A DNA stretch of 64,000 bases from Roseibium sp. Sym1 (GTDB lineage: Bacteria; Pseudomonadota; Alphaproteobacteria; Rhizobiales; Stappiaceae): the NCBI RefSeq assembly GCF_027359675.1, contig NZ_CP114786.1, positions 4,686,501 through 4,750,500 of the forward strand, in the 5' to 3' direction. The notes below the pieces were generated by a model that was not told the origin of the DNA, made no database searches, and worked only from the letters and a program-made list of their open reading frames with translations. The number at the start of each line of letters is the position of its first letter. Position 1 is the first letter of the stretch. This document shows, one piece after another, positions 35,617 to 46,279 of the stretch. The translations under genes and the position numbers were made by a program.

Positions 35617-37275
35617 ATGGGAATCGTCGTTGTCATTAAGATGTTCGGGGCAGTTATGCTGCTTCTCTACGCGGTCAGGATGGTGCGTACGGGGTTCGAG
35701 CGCGCGGCCGGCCCGGCCCTGAGGCGCGTCATCGGGAAGGCCTCGGCCGGACCCGTGTCCGGGGCCGGTTCCGGCGTGGCGGTGGCGATTCTGCTGCAGA
35801 GCGCGACCGCCGTTGCGATGCTGGCCGCCGGATTTGCGACTTCCGGGTTTATCACCACTGCGGCCGGGTTGGCCGTGCTGCTGGGGGCGGATCTCGGGTC
35901 GGCGCTGGTGGTCCAGTTTCTGGTTTTCGATCTGAGTTGGCTCATTCCGCTGTTGCTTGCCGCGGGTGCCTGGCTTTTCCTGAAGCTTGAAGCGCGCTCA
36001 GCCAAGCAGGCCGGGAGAATTCTCCTGGGTATTGCCTTCATCCTGCTGGCCCTCGGGATGATTGGGGAGGCGACCGCGCCCCTGAAGGAAGCCCGGTTCA
36101 TGCCGCAGGTCGCGGGCTACCTGGGGCAGGATGCGCCCATGGCGATGGCCTTCGGTGCGTTGCTGGCCTTTCTGGTCCACTCCAGTGTGGCCGCCGTTCT
36201 GATGATTGCCGCTCTCGTCCAGAACGCGGGTCTTGCACAGGACGCGGCCATCCCGCTTGTGCTCGGTGCGAATGTCGGGGCAGGGATCGTGGCGCTCTGG
36301 CTGACGCGCGGCATGGACAGGAAGGCCAGGCTGCTGCCTCTTGGAAACTTCATCTTCCGTGCGGTCGGGGCGGTTCTGGCCTTTTTGGTCCTGAGGAAGT
36401 TTGCGCCGCCTCTCGACGTGATCAGCGGCAACCCGGCCCAGCAGATCGTTGCCGTGCATGTCGCCTTCAACCTGTTGCTCGTTGTGTCCTGTCTTCCGCT
36501 GACAGGGCCGGTTTCTTGGCTCGTGGAAAGGCTTGTGCCCGACAGGTCGAAGGAGCAGGAAAGCGAGAGCCTTCTGCCCAAAAGCGCTCTCGATCGGCAG
36601 CTCATCGGCAATCCACGGCTGGCCCTGGCCAGTGCAACCCGCGAACTCCTGCGCATGGGGGAACTGGTCGAGGTGATGGCAAGACCGGTCATACTGATGC
36701 TGGAAAGGGGCAGCGAAGCCGAAATACGGCGGCTTCAGCAGCTGGACCGGCACGTCAACACCATCCATTCGTCCATCAAGCTCTATATCGCCGAGGTCAA
36801 TCGCGGTGAACTGACTGCCGGGCAGGCTGAAAGAGGCATGGAACTGGTCGGTTTCGCGGTCAATCTGGAACGGGCGGGGGATCTTGTCGCAAAGAACCTC
36901 CTGGAGCTGGCACTGGAACTGCAAGTGAACAAGATCAGCTTTTCGCAGGAGGGGCTGAAGGAGCTGACACGCATGCATGACCGCGTCCTTGCCAACATGG
37001 AGCTGGCCCTGAATGTCCTGGTCTCCGAAGATGTTGCCTCCGCGCGCGAACTGATTGCCGAGAAGGACAAGATGCGCGCCCTTGAACGGGAGAGCCACAA
37101 CCGGCACCTCGACCGTTTGAAAACGAAAACCGTGCAAAGCATGGAATCGAGCAATGCCCATCTGGAAGTGATGCGCAGCCTCAAGGATATCAACGCCCTG
37201 TTCGCGACCGTCGCGGTGCCGATCCTCGCCAGGGAAGGACAACTCCGGGATACGAGGCTAGTTCCCGCGGAATAG
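35617..37275 (+). CDS. Na/Pi cotransporter family protein with PhoU-like domain
   Basis: With ATG 35617 (SD GAGAGAAGA) the protein has 552 residues. Two Na/Pi-cotransporter repeats are recognisable by the paired GSGVAVAILLQSATAV (about residue 50) and LVHSSVAAVLMIAAL (about residue 185) motifs within eight or so membrane segments. Residues 340-540 form a helical PhoU-like cytoplasmic domain. The family imports or exports phosphate coupled to sodium. An upstream in-frame ATG at 35437 would add 60 improbable residues. No Pho box was recognised. It is a single gene between the peptide operon and two tRNA-Asp genes. Confidence 0.88.
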   Translation: MGIVVVIKMFGAVMLLLYAVRMVRTGFERAAGPALRRVIGKASAGPVSGAGSGVAVAILLQSATAVAMLAAGFATSGFITTAAGLAVLLGADLGSALVVQFLVFDLSWLIPLLLAAGAWLFLKLEARSAKQAGRILLGIAFILLALGMIGEATAPLKEARFMPQVAGYLGQDAPMAMAFGALLAFLVHSSVAAVLMIAALVQNAGLAQDAAIPLVLGANVGAGIVALWLTRGMDRKARLLPLGNFIFRAVGAVLAFLVLRKFAPPLDVISGNPAQQIVAVHVAFNLLLVVSCLPLTGPVSWLVERLVPDRSKEQESESLLPKSALDRQLIGNPRLALASATRELLRMGELVEVMARPVILMLERGSEAEIRRLQQLDRHVNTIHSSIKLYIAEVNRGELTAGQAERGMELVGFAVNLERAGDLVAKNLLELALELQVNKISFSQEGLKELTRMHDRVLANMELALNVLVSEDVASARELIAEKDKMRALERESHNRHLDRLKTKTVQSMESSNAHLEVMRSLKDINALFATVAVPILAREGQLRDTRLVPAE

Positions 37276-37392
37276 GAGAAACGGCAGCAGAGAAGCGAAT
37301 TCCGAAAGACCTCGCCGGCAAAAGAATCTGAGGCCCGCGGCAGGTCTTGCCCGGTCGGTGTCATGGCGACAATTCCGTTACGAAACAGAAAG

Positions 37393-37401
37393 TTATCCAC
37401 A
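37393..37401 (+). promoter_or_regulatory. Isolated consensus DnaA box
   Basis: TTATCCACA occurs once in the 275-bp gap between the transporter and the first tRNA-Asp. A single box does not make an origin. Confidence 0.35.
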
Positions 37402-37550
37402 TTCAATGGCGTAAACGATACCGAAGAATCCGGGGGCTGGGCACGGCAATGTCAAAAAACGGCAATTCGGACGGAATAGGGTGCTTGACTTCGCCATCCA
37501 GCCGCCGTACATCAGCGCCACTTCAGGGCGACAGCTTGTTGCCTGACGAA

Positions 37551-37627
37551 GCGGGTGTAGCTCAGTTGGTTAGAGTGCCGGCCTGTCACGCCGGAGGTCG
37601 CGGGTTCGAGCCCCGTCACTCGCGCCA
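37551..37627 (+). tRNA. tRNA-Asp (GUC), copy 1
   Basis: The acceptor GCGGGTG pairs with CACTCGC, and GCCA is encoded at the 3' end. The anticodon loop CTGTCAC in CCGGC/GCCGG gives GUC. The length is 77 nt with canonical D and T arms. Confidence 0.97.
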
Positions 37628-37685
37628 CTTCCCTTACAAGGTACAAGAGTACTGAAGCGGGAAGGGCGCAATATACCGTGAATGT

Positions 37686-37762
37686 GCGGGTGTAGCTCAG
37701 TTGGTTAGAGTGCCGGCCTGTCACGCCGGAGGTCGCGGGTTCGAGCCCCGTCACTCGCGCCA
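37686..37762 (+). tRNA. tRNA-Asp (GUC), copy 2
   Basis: This 77-nt gene is identical to the copy at 37551-37627 and follows 58 bp after it. Confidence 0.97.
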
Positions 37763-38280
37763 CTCACGGTTCCCTCAAGTCTTCCAGACACTTCCTTTCA
37801 AACCTTGACGTATCGCATGAACGTGATGCGCTCTTGTTTGGCGACAAGTGTCCCGGCTTTGCATTTCCACCGCCGGATTTCTTCAGGTGAACGCCTGACG
37901 CGGCAGGGTGCAGCATATTCATTTTTCTTGAGTTTTGCGTGCCGGGCATCCGGAAAATCCGATTCTGGTGCGGGGGTGGTAATCCGTCCCGGGTGCGTCA
38001 TAATTCCTCATGGGTTGTGCAAAGTTTTTGCCTGGGCACAAACTGGCTGAAACAGGGGGTTTGATGAGGGTCGGCGCAAAGTTGGTCCAAGTATGGCAAT
38101 AGTTTGACCTGGAGAGGGTCTTGCGTTGCACCAAAGCGTAAGCTAAGCGTGCGCTCGCATGTTGGTTTCATTGAGCCGACGGGATGAGCGTGACCTGCCG
38201 GTATAACGAGGCGATGGGGAACGCGCCCCAGGCACCGGATCTCCTCCGGATCCGCCTCCATATGCAAGGACGCGAAAGAC
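37763..38280 (+). other. Intergenic stretch upstream of the nuo operon
   Basis: About 518 bp with no gene I can support. It must hold the nuo promoter, but no clear -35/-10 pair, FNR box or terminator is recognisable. Confidence 0.5.
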
Positions 38281-38646
38281 ATGGAAGATCTCTTGCGGGA
38301 ATATGTCCCGATCGTCGTGTTCATCGGCATCGCGCTGGTGATCGGCCTGGCGCTGCTGATTTCACCGTTCATTCTGGCCTACAAGAACCCGGATCCGGAA
38401 AAGCTCTCGGCCTATGAGTGCGGTTTCAACGCCTTTGACGATGCCCGCATGAAATTCGATGTGCGGTTCTATCTTGTCTCCATCCTGTTCATCATCTTCG
38501 ATCTGGAAGTTGCGTTCCTGTTCCCCTGGGCAACGGTTTTCGGTGAACTGGGCTGGTTCGGCTTCTGGTCCATGATGGTGTTCCTTGGCGTCCTGACCGT
38601 CGGCTTTATCTACGAATGGAAGAAGGGAGCGCTGGAATGGGATTGA
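38281..38646 (+). CDS. nuoA: NADH-quinone oxidoreductase subunit A
   Basis: NuoA is a membrane subunit of respiratory complex I near the quinone site. The 121-residue protein has three hydrophobic segments and the conserved loop [20 protein letters not shown]. It opens the nuo operon and overlaps nuoB by 10 bp. Confidence 0.97.
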   Translation: MEDLLREYVPIVVFIGIALVIGLALLISPFILAYKNPDPEKLSAYECGFNAFDDARMKFDVRFYLVSILFIIFDLEVAFLFPWATVFGELGWFGFWSMMVFLGVLTVGFIYEWKKGALEWD

Positions 38647-39215
38647 CCACCACCGAGCCGCTCGTTGCTCCGCAGCCCAAAGGCGTGATCGACCCGAACA
38701 CGGGCAAGCCGGTCGGCGCCGATGACGCGTTTTTCCTGGAAGTGAACAACGAGCTTGCCGACAAGGGCTTTCTCGTCACGTCCACCGACAACCTGATCCA
38801 GTGGGCGCGCACGGGCTCGCTCATGTGGATGACCTTCGGTCTCGCTTGCTGCGCCGTGGAAATGATGCAGATGTCGATGCCGCGTTATGACGCTGAACGT
38901 TTCGGCTTCGCGCCGCGCGCGTCTCCGCGCCAGTCCGACGTGATGATCGTCGCCGGGACCCTGACCAACAAGATGGCGCCGGCGCTGCGCAAGGTCTACG
39001 ACCAGATGCCGGAACCGCGCTACGTTATCTCGATGGGGTCCTGCGCAAACGGTGGCGGCTATTATCACTATTCCTATTCGGTGGTGCGCGGCTGCGATCG
39101 CGTGGTGCCGGTCGATATCTATGTCCCGGGCTGTCCTCCGACGGCCGAGGCCCTTCTTTACGGTGTGATGATGCTGCAAAAGAAGATCCGGCGCACGGGC
39201 ACGATTGAGAGATAG
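38637..39215 (+). CDS. nuoB: NADH-quinone oxidoreductase subunit B
   Basis: NuoB holds the terminal 4Fe-4S cluster N2 that passes electrons to quinone. The 192-residue protein has the tandem cysteines in LACCAVEMM, plus [14 protein letters not shown] and [11 protein letters not shown] use ATG 38637, inside the nuoA end, in line with family length; an upstream ATG in frame would add seven residues. Confidence 0.97.
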   Translation: MGLTTTEPLVAPQPKGVIDPNTGKPVGADDAFFLEVNNELADKGFLVTSTDNLIQWARTGSLMWMTFGLACCAVEMMQMSMPRYDAERFGFAPRASPRQSDVMIVAGTLTNKMAPALRKVYDQMPEPRYVISMGSCANGGGYYHYSYSVVRGCDRVVPVDIYVPGCPPTAEALLYGVMMLQKKIRRTGTIER

Positions 39216-39304
39216 GGATCCGGGGCCGCAAGGCCGCGGATCTTGAAGGAGAGGGGCGCCCCGCGCCCGTCAATTTGGACTCCATTGGAGTGAGGGCGAA
39301 CAGG

Positions 39305-39910
39305 ATGGACGAGACGTTGAAGGAACTCGCCGAGCATATCGAGCTTGGCCTGGGTGAGTCCCTTGTGTCCTGGCAGGTGGCGTATGGTGAGCTGACGCTG
39401 ACCGTGACTGCGACCGACATTCTCGACGCGGTCCGCTTTCTACGCGACAACAGCTCGTGCAAATTCGTCAATCTGACCGACATCTGCGGTGTGGACTATC
39501 CGGCGCGCGAAAAGCGCTTCGATGTCGTCTATCACTTCCTGTCCCCGGTCCAGAACCAGCGCATTCGCGTCAAGGTGGCCACCGACGAGGTGACGCCGAT
39601 TGCCTCGCTCACTCCGGTGTTTCCGGGTGCGGAATGGTTCGAGCGCGAAGCCTATGACATGTACGGCATTCTTTTCTCCGGCCATCCGGACCTGCGCCGT
39701 ATCCTGACCGATTACGGTTTCGACGGTCATCCGCTGCGCAAGGATTTCCCTGTGACCGGATTTGTCGAGGTCCGTTACGACGACGAGAAAAAACGCGTCG
39801 TCTACGAACCGGTCCGGCTGAACCAGGAAATGCGTTCCTTCGATTTCATGTCACCCTGGGAAGGCACCGACTACGTGCTGCCGGGTGACGAGAAAGCAAC
39901 GACGAGCTGA
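39305..39910 (+). CDS. nuoC: NADH-quinone oxidoreductase subunit C
   Basis: NuoC is the 30-kDa peripheral-arm subunit that packs against NuoD. The 201-residue protein has the signature [20 protein letters not shown] and ends with [18 protein letters not shown]. The start at 39305 fits family length. It is separate from nuoD, not fused as in E. coli, and is followed 14 bp later by a non-nuo gene. Confidence 0.96.
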   Translation: MDETLKELAEHIELGLGESLVSWQVAYGELTLTVTATDILDAVRFLRDNSSCKFVNLTDICGVDYPAREKRFDVVYHFLSPVQNQRIRVKVATDEVTPIASLTPVFPGAEWFEREAYDMYGILFSGHPDLRRILTDYGFDGHPLRKDFPVTGFVEVRYDDEKKRVVYEPVRLNQEMRSFDFMSPWEGTDYVLPGDEKATTS

Positions 39911-39924
39911 GGGGCGGGGCAGGG

Positions 39925-40368
39925 ATGAGCGAACGGCTTTCAGGTGGATGTCTTTGCGGTGCGGTGCGCTTCGCCGCCACGCCGACCGACGGCGAGATGG
40001 GCGTTTGCCATTGCGGCATGTGCCGTCGCTGGACCGGCGGCACCTACATGGCGGTCAGCTGTGGCCCGATGTCCGGCGTCGATGTCGAGGGCTCCGATGC
40101 GCTCGGCGTTTACAAGTCCTCCGATTACGGCGAACGCGTCTTCTGTTCCAAATGCGGATCCACCCTGATGTGGCGCATGGCGGACGGTTCGCATGTTTCC
40201 ATGTCCGCCCAGGCTTTCGATGACCCGTCGCAATTCAAGTTCACGTCCGAGATTTTCGTTGACGAACAGCCGGATAATTACGCTTTCGCGAACGAAACCC
40301 GCCGAATGACCGGCCCCGAAGTCATCGCTTATTTCACGCAGAAAATGCAGGAACCTCAAAATGGCTGA
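39925..40368 (+). CDS. GFA/CENP-V family zinc protein inserted in the nuo operon
   Basis: The 147-residue protein belongs to the glutathione-dependent formaldehyde-activating (GFA/CENP-V) family. Zinc-binding cysteines are in [21 protein letters not shown] and FCSKCGSTL. The family includes S-hydroxymethylglutathione synthase-like proteins, but most members have no proven reaction. It sits between nuoC and nuoD and overlaps the nuoD start by 8 bp, so it is co-transcribed and perhaps co-translated. No complex I role is known for it; the placement is of interest. Confidence 0.9.
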   Translation: MSERLSGGCLCGAVRFAATPTDGEMGVCHCGMCRRWTGGTYMAVSCGPMSGVDVEGSDALGVYKSSDYGERVFCSKCGSTLMWRMADGSHVSMSAQAFDDPSQFKFTSEIFVDEQPDNYAFANETRRMTGPEVIAYFTQKMQEPQNG

Positions 40369-41545
40369 GGCTCAGGTCCGTAACTTCAACATCAACTTTG
40401 GCCCGCAGCACCCGGCGGCGCATGGCGTGCTGCGTCTTGTGCTTGAACTCGACGGCGAAGTGGTCACCCGTGTCGATCCGCATATCGGGCTTTTGCACCG
40501 CGGCACCGAGAAACTGATCGAGCAGAAGACCTATCTGCAGGCCGTGCCGTATTTTGACCGCCTCGACTACGTGGCGCCGATGAACCAGGAGCATGCCTTC
40601 GCGCTCGGCGTGGAGCGCCTGATCGGCATCGAAGTGCCCAAGCGCGGCCAGCTGATCCGTGTGCTTTTCTCCGAGATCGGCCGCCTGCTGTCGCATCTGC
40701 TCAACGTCACCACGCAGGCCATGGACGTCGGTGCCCTGACACCGCCGCTGTGGGGCTTCGAGCCGCGCGAGGAGCTGATGGTATTCTATGAGCGTGCCTG
40801 CGGCGCGCGCATGCACGCTGCCTATGTGCGCCCGGGCGGCGTCCATCAGGACCTGCCGCGCGACCTGCTCGACGACATCTGGGATTTCTGCGATCCGTTC
40901 CTGCAGACGCTGGACGACATCGAGGGCCTTCTGACCGACAACCGCATCTTCAAGCAGCGCAACGTCGACATCGGCGTCGTCGATCTTGATGATGCCTGGG
41001 CCTGGGGCTTTTCCGGCGTGATGGTGCGCGGCTCCGGCGCGCCGTGGGATCTGCGCAAGTCGCAGCCCTACGAGTGCTACTCGGAGCTCGACTTCGACAT
41101 TCCGATCGGCAAGAACGGCGACTGCTACGACCGTTACCTGATCCGCATGGAAGAGATGCGCCAGTCGGTCCGGATCATGAAGCAGTGCCTGGAAAAGCTG
41201 ACCGTTGAAACCGGTCCGGTCTCGTCGACCGACGGCAAGATCGTGCCGCCGAAGCGGGGCGAGATGAAGCGTTCCATGGAAGCGCTGATCCACCACTTCA
41301 AGCTCTACACCGAGGGCTACCATGTCCCGGCCGGCGAGGTTTATGCCGCCGTGGAAGCGCCGAAAGGCGAATTCGGTGTCTATTTGGTCGCCGACGGCAC
41401 CAACAAGCCGTATCGCTGCAAGATCAAGGCGCCGGGCTACGCCCATCTCCAGGCGATGGATTTTCTCTGCAAGGGCCACATGCTCGCCGACGTCTCGGCG
41501 GTGCTCGGCTCCATGGACATCGTGTTCGGCGAGGTCGACCGCTGA
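40361..41545 (+). CDS. nuoD: NADH-quinone oxidoreductase subunit D
   Basis: NuoD (49-kDa) forms the quinone-binding pocket with NuoB. The 394-residue protein has [30 protein letters not shown] and the C-terminal DIVFGEVDR. The length is typical of the separate NuoD found in alphaproteobacteria. Its start lies inside the upstream GFA gene. Confidence 0.97.
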   Translation: MAEAQVRNFNINFGPQHPAAHGVLRLVLELDGEVVTRVDPHIGLLHRGTEKLIEQKTYLQAVPYFDRLDYVAPMNQEHAFALGVERLIGIEVPKRGQLIRVLFSEIGRLLSHLLNVTTQAMDVGALTPPLWGFEPREELMVFYERACGARMHAAYVRPGGVHQDLPRDLLDDIWDFCDPFLQTLDDIEGLLTDNRIFKQRNVDIGVVDLDDAWAWGFSGVMVRGSGAPWDLRKSQPYECYSELDFDIPIGKNGDCYDRYLIRMEEMRQSVRIMKQCLEKLTVETGPVSSTDGKIVPPKRGEMKRSMEALIHHFKLYTEGYHVPAGEVYAAVEAPKGEFGVYLVADGTNKPYRCKIKAPGYAHLQAMDFLCKGHMLADVSAVLGSMDIVFGEVDR

Positions 41546-41626
41546 TGCGGCCGGCCCGTCACCAATTTTCGACCCTGGCAGCCGCCCGTCCGGCTCCGGT
41601 CACATTGACAGAACGGGGATAACACC

Positions 41627-42862
41627 ATGGCAGTTCGCCGACTTGCCGCGGAACAACCAGAAAGCTTCGCGTTCACCGAGAAGAACCTCGCGTGGGCAAA
41701 GAAGCTGATCGACCGCTATCCGGCAGGCCGCCAGGCCTCGGCGGTGATTCCGCTTTTGTGGCGTGCGCAGGAACAGAATGACGGCTGGGTCAGCGAGCCG
41801 GCGATCCGCTACATCGCCGAAATGCTGGACATGCCCAAGATCCGCGTCCTGGAAGTGGCGACCTTCTACACCATGTTCCAGCTGCAGCCAGTGGGCAAGA
41901 AAGCCCATATCCAGGTCTGCGGGACGACGCCTTGCCAGCTGCGTGGCTCCGAGGACCTGATCAAGATCTGCAAGTCGCGCATTGCCAAGCACATGCACGA
42001 GATTTCCGAGGACGGCATGTTCTCCTGGGAAGAGGTCGAGTGCCTGGGCGCCTGTGTCAACGCGCCGATGGTTCAGATCTTCAAGGATACCTACGAGGAC
42101 CTGACCCCGGACAGCTTCAACCAGCTGATCGACGACATTGCCGCCGGCAAGGAAGTCACGCCCGGTCCGCAGAACGGGCGCCGCTTCGCGATGGCCGAGG
42201 GCGGTCAGACGTCTCTGACGGAGATCGACGACACCACCAAGGGCACCTTGCCGGCGCCGCATGTGGTCGACGGCTCGGAGAAGGCCTCCCATGACTTTGC
42301 CGGCGCCGCGATCAACGCGGGCGGCAACGATTATGACGGGGTGCCGACGCCCGCCGAAGACGCGGTTGCCAAGGTCAAGGCCGCTTTTGCCGCCAAGTCC
42401 GCGAAAAAGGACGATGTGCCCGCAGCTGCTGTGGCGCCGAAAAAGGCGGCCGCCAAGACCGCCGAGAAGGTCGAGAAGGCTGCGAAGAAACCGGCAGAGC
42501 CGAAGCCTGTCGCCAAGGCCAAGCCGAAGGCGGCGTCTGCCGCCGAGGCGGACGTTGCCGAGAAAGCACCAGAACTTCTGAAGAAAGCCCGGGGCGGCAA
42601 ACCCGACGATCTGAAGAAACTGAAGGGTGTCGGTCCCAAGCTGGAAGCGACGCTCAACGAACTCGGTTTCTTCCATTTCGACCAGGTCGCCAGCTGGGGC
42701 CCGGAAGAGATCGCCTGGGTCGACAGCCGGCTGAAGTTCAAGGGCCGCATCGAGCGGGACGGCTGGATCGACCAGGCCAAGCTGCTCGCCAGCGGTGAAG
42801 AGACTGAATTTTCCAAGCGCGTGGAAGCCGGCGAAGTGGCCTCCTCCAAGAGCGAAGACTAG
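41627..42862 (+). CDS. nuoE: NADH-quinone oxidoreductase subunit E with C-terminal helix-hairpin-helix extension
   Basis: NuoE (24-kDa) carries the 2Fe-2S cluster N1a beside NuoF. The N-terminal ~180 residues are normal, with CGTTPCQL and CLGACVNAP. The remainder, to 411 residues, is an Ala/Lys/Pro-rich linker (about 235-315) and a helix-hairpin-helix-like domain with [15 protein letters not shown] (KGVGPK at 333-338). Such tails occur in rhizobial NuoE; their function is not established. The SD lies in the preceding AACGGGGATAAC region. Confidence 0.95.
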   Translation: MAVRRLAAEQPESFAFTEKNLAWAKKLIDRYPAGRQASAVIPLLWRAQEQNDGWVSEPAIRYIAEMLDMPKIRVLEVATFYTMFQLQPVGKKAHIQVCGTTPCQLRGSEDLIKICKSRIAKHMHEISEDGMFSWEEVECLGACVNAPMVQIFKDTYEDLTPDSFNQLIDDIAAGKEVTPGPQNGRRFAMAEGGQTSLTEIDDTTKGTLPAPHVVDGSEKASHDFAGAAINAGGNDYDGVPTPAEDAVAKVKAAFAAKSAKKDDVPAAAVAPKKAAAKTAEKVEKAAKKPAEPKPVAKAKPKAASAAEADVAEKAPELLKKARGGKPDDLKKLKGVGPKLEATLNELGFFHFDQVASWGPEEIAWVDSRLKFKGRIERDGWIDQAKLLASGEETEFSKRVEAGEVASSKSED

Positions 42863-42871
42863 GGGGAAGAG

Positions 42872-44173
42872 ATGCTGAAGGATCAGGATCGGATCTTCAC
42901 CAATATCTACGGTCTGCATGACTGGGGCCTGGAAGGCGCGAAGAAGCGCGGCCAGTGGGACAACACCAAGGGTCTGCTCGACAAGGGCCGTGACTGGATC
43001 GTTCAGGAAATGAAGGATTCCGGTCTGCGCGGCCGTGGCGGCGCGGGCTTCCCGACCGGGCTGAAATGGTCGTTCATGCCCAAGGAATCCGATGGCCGTC
43101 CGGCCTATCTGGTCGTCAATGCCGACGAATCCGAACCGGGCACCTGCAAGGACCGCGAAATCCTGCGCCACGACCCGCACACGCTGGTCGAGGGCTGCCT
43201 CGTTGCCGGTTTCGCCATGGGGGCGATCGCTGCCTACATCTATGTGCGCGGCGAGTTCATCCGCGAACGCGAGCGCCTGCAGGCGGCCATCGACCAGGCC
43301 TACGACGCCGGTCTGATCGGCAAGAACAACAAGAACGGCTACGACTTCGACATTTACGTCCACCACGGCGCCGGCGCCTATATCTGCGGCGAGGAAACCG
43401 CGCTGCTGGAGAGCCTGGAAGGCAAGAAAGGCCAGCCGCGCCTGAAGCCGCCGTTCCCGGCCAATGTCGGTCTCTATGGCTGCCCGACCACGGTGAACAA
43501 CGTGGAATCGATCGCGGTGGCACCGACCATCCTGCGCCGCGGAGCGGCCTGGTTTTCCGCGCTCGGGCGTCCGAACAACACCGGCACCAAGCTGTTCTGC
43601 GTCTCCGGCCACGTCAATCAGCCGGCGACCTTTGAAGAGGAACTCGGCGTTCCCTTCGACGAGATGATCGAGAAACATTGCGGCGGCATTCGCGGCGGCT
43701 GGGACAATCTGCTGGCGGTGATCCCGGGTGGATCCTCCGTACCGTGCTGCACGGCGGAGCAGATCAAGGAAGCGCCGATGGATTTCGACACGCTGCGCGG
43801 CCTGGGCTCCGGCCTCGGCACGGCAGCGGTCATCGTCATGGACAAGTCCACCGACATCATCAAGGCGATCGCGCGGCTCAGCTATTTCTACAAGCACGAG
43901 AGCTGCGGCCAGTGCACGCCCTGCCGCGAGGGCACGGGCTGGATGTGGCGCGTGATGGAACGCATGGTCAAGGGCGAGAGCTCCTACGAGGAAATCGACA
44001 TGCTGTTCAAGGTGACCAAGCAGGTCGAAGGCCACACCATTTGCGCACTCGGGGATGCGGCCGCCTGGCCGGTTCAGGGTTTGATCAAGAATTTCCGGCC
44101 TGTCATCGAAGCGCGCATCGATGACTATGTCGCCAAGTCGAAGTCGTCTTCGACCATGGTGGCGGCTGAGTAA
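42872..44173 (+). CDS. nuoF: NADH-quinone oxidoreductase subunit F
   Basis: NuoF (51-kDa) binds NADH, FMN and cluster N3, and is the electron entry point of complex I. The 433-residue protein has [13 protein letters not shown], the NADH/FMN loop [16 protein letters not shown], and the 4Fe-4S motif [12 protein letters not shown]. It follows nuoE by 9 bp. Confidence 0.98.
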   Translation: MLKDQDRIFTNIYGLHDWGLEGAKKRGQWDNTKGLLDKGRDWIVQEMKDSGLRGRGGAGFPTGLKWSFMPKESDGRPAYLVVNADESEPGTCKDREILRHDPHTLVEGCLVAGFAMGAIAAYIYVRGEFIRERERLQAAIDQAYDAGLIGKNNKNGYDFDIYVHHGAGAYICGEETALLESLEGKKGQPRLKPPFPANVGLYGCPTTVNNVESIAVAPTILRRGAAWFSALGRPNNTGTKLFCVSGHVNQPATFEEELGVPFDEMIEKHCGGIRGGWDNLLAVIPGGSSVPCCTAEQIKEAPMDFDTLRGLGSGLGTAAVIVMDKSTDIIKAIARLSYFYKHESCGQCTPCREGTGWMWRVMERMVKGESSYEEIDMLFKVTKQVEGHTICALGDAAAWPVQGLIKNFRPVIEARIDDYVAKSKSSSTMVAAE

Positions 44174-44199
44174 GCGGAACGGGATTTGGAGAGCAACGG

Positions 44200-46263
44200 A
44201 TGACGAAGCTCATCATCGACGGCAAGGAAGTGGAAGTCCCGGCGGACTACACGCTGCTTCAGGCCTGTGAAGAGGCGGGCGCCGAGGTTCCGCGGTTTTG
44301 TTACCACGACCGGCTGTCGATTGCCGGCAACTGCCGCATGTGCCTGGTGGAAGTGAAGGGCGGACCGCCCAAGCCGACCGCCTCCTGCGCCATGGGCGTG
44401 AAGGATCTGCGTCCGGGCCCGAACGGCGAACCGCCGGTGGTCGAGACCAAGTCCGAGATGGTCAAGAAGGCCCGCGAAGGGGTGATGGAGTTCCTGCTCA
44501 TCAACCACCCGCTGGATTGCCCGATCTGCGACCAGGGCGGCGAGTGCGACCTGCAGGACCAGGCCATGGCCTATGGCGTCGACGGCTCCCGGTTCCACGA
44601 GAACAAGCGCGCGGTCGAGAACAAGGAAATCGGCCCGCTGATCAAGACGATCATGACGCGCTGCATCCACTGCACCCGCTGCGTGCGCTTCACGACGGAA
44701 GTCTGCGGCGTCACCGACATGGGCCTGGTGGGCCGCGGCGAGGATGCCGAGATCACCACCTACCTGGAAGCAGCGCTGTCCTCCGAGATGCAGGGAAATG
44801 TGGCCGACCTTTGCCCGGTTGGCGCACTGACCCACAAGCCCTATGAGTTCCACGCCCGTCCGTGGGAACTGACCAAGACCGAGAGCGTCGACGTGATGGA
44901 CGCGGTCGGGTCGGCAATCCGCGTCGACACGCGCGGCAAGGAAGTCATGCGCGTGATGCCGCGCCTCAATGAAGAGGTCAACGAGGAGTGGATCTCCGAC
45001 AAGTCCCGCTACATCTGGGACGGTCTGAAGACCCAGCGCCTCGACCGGCCTTATGCCAAGAAGGACGGCAAGCTTCAGCCGGTGTCCTGGGGCGAGGCGT
45101 TCCAGATCATTGCCGACAAGGTGAAGGGCGCTTCCGCCGACAGGATCGGCGCGCTTGCCGGTCAGATGGCGGGCGTCGAGGACATGTTCGCGCTGAAGAG
45201 CCTGATGGAAAAGCTAGGTGTCGCCAACCTCGACAGCCGTTTCCCGGGCTCGCCGCTGCATCCGAAGAACGGCCGGGCCAGCTATCTCTTCAATTCCACG
45301 ATCCAGGGGATCGAGGATGCCGATGCGATCATGCTGATCGGCACCAATCCGCGCCAGGAAGCGCCGGTCCTGAACGCCCGCATCCGCAAGCGCTGGACCC
45401 GCGGCGACCTGACCATCGGCCTGATCGGCGAAAACGCCGACCTGACCTACCCGGTGACCTATCTCGGTGCCGGACCGGACAGCCTGAAGGACTTCGTCAA
45501 GCATGCCCCGGCCAAGGCCGAGCGGCCGATGTTCATCATCGGCCAGGGTGCGCTCAACCGTCCGGACGGGGCCGAAGTGCTGGCAACGATTGCCGCTGCC
45601 GCCAAATCGCTCGGCGTGATCAAGGACGGCTGGAACGGCTTCAACATCCTGCACACCGAGGCCTCCCAGGTCGGTGCGCTGGATCTGGGTTTCGTGCCCG
45701 GAGAAGGTGGCAAGGACACGGGTGCGATGCTCGAACCGGGGGCTCTGGACGTCCTGTTCCTGCTCGGCGTCGACGAGGTCGAGGTGCCGGAGGGAGCATT
45801 CGTTGTCTACCAGGGCACCCATGGCGACCGTGGCGCGCACCGGGCCGACGTGATCCTGCCGGGCGCCGCCTATACCGAAAAATCCGCGATCTACGTCAAC
45901 ACCGAGGGCCGCGTGCAGATGGCCGACCGGGCCGCGTTCCCTCCGGGCGAAGCACGCGAAGACTGGGCGATCCTGCGGGCACTGTCGGCCGTGCTCGGCC
46001 AGACGCTGGAATTCGACTCGCTCAGCGCGCTGCGTGCAAAGCTCTTTGAAGCAGTGCCGCACATGACCGGCATTGATGCCATCGAGGCGGGCGACGCGGC
46101 GGATATCGGCAAGCTGGCCAATGCGAAAGCGAAAATGGACAGTGCCGGTTTTGCCAACGTGATCCGTGATTTCTATCTGACCAACCCGATCGCCCGCGCC
46201 TCCAAGGTGATGGCCGAGTGTTCGGCGCTCGCGAAGACGCGGGCGGCAGAAGCAGCAGAATAA
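44200..46263 (+). CDS. nuoG: NADH-quinone oxidoreductase subunit G
   Basis: NuoG (75-kDa) conducts electrons through several Fe-S clusters. The 687-residue protein has an N-terminal ferredoxin domain ([15 protein letters not shown]), the [18 protein letters not shown] motif, and a second 4Fe-4S set around [10 protein letters not shown]. The C-terminal two thirds are a degenerate molybdopterin-oxidoreductase fold. The length matches alphaproteobacterial NuoG. Confidence 0.97.
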   Translation: MTKLIIDGKEVEVPADYTLLQACEEAGAEVPRFCYHDRLSIAGNCRMCLVEVKGGPPKPTASCAMGVKDLRPGPNGEPPVVETKSEMVKKAREGVMEFLLINHPLDCPICDQGGECDLQDQAMAYGVDGSRFHENKRAVENKEIGPLIKTIMTRCIHCTRCVRFTTEVCGVTDMGLVGRGEDAEITTYLEAALSSEMQGNVADLCPVGALTHKPYEFHARPWELTKTESVDVMDAVGSAIRVDTRGKEVMRVMPRLNEEVNEEWISDKSRYIWDGLKTQRLDRPYAKKDGKLQPVSWGEAFQIIADKVKGASADRIGALAGQMAGVEDMFALKSLMEKLGVANLDSRFPGSPLHPKNGRASYLFNSTIQGIEDADAIMLIGTNPRQEAPVLNARIRKRWTRGDLTIGLIGENADLTYPVTYLGAGPDSLKDFVKHAPAKAERPMFIIGQGALNRPDGAEVLATIAAAAKSLGVIKDGWNGFNILHTEASQVGALDLGFVPGEGGKDTGAMLEPGALDVLFLLGVDEVEVPEGAFVVYQGTHGDRGAHRADVILPGAAYTEKSAIYVNTEGRVQMADRAAFPPGEAREDWAILRALSAVLGQTLEFDSLSALRAKLFEAVPHMTGIDAIEAGDAADIGKLANAKAKMDSAGFANVIRDFYLTNPIARASKVMAECSALAKTRAAEAAE

Positions 46264-46279
46264 GGGGCAGGGGACCGAA

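Noticed and set aside
37393..37401. A consensus DnaA box as part of a replication origin
   Set aside because: Only one box, with no AT-rich unwinding region or cluster of further boxes.
37551..37762. The duplicated 77-bp sequence as att sites of an integrative element
   Set aside because: Both copies are complete tRNA-Asp genes with only 58 bp between them and no integrase nearby.
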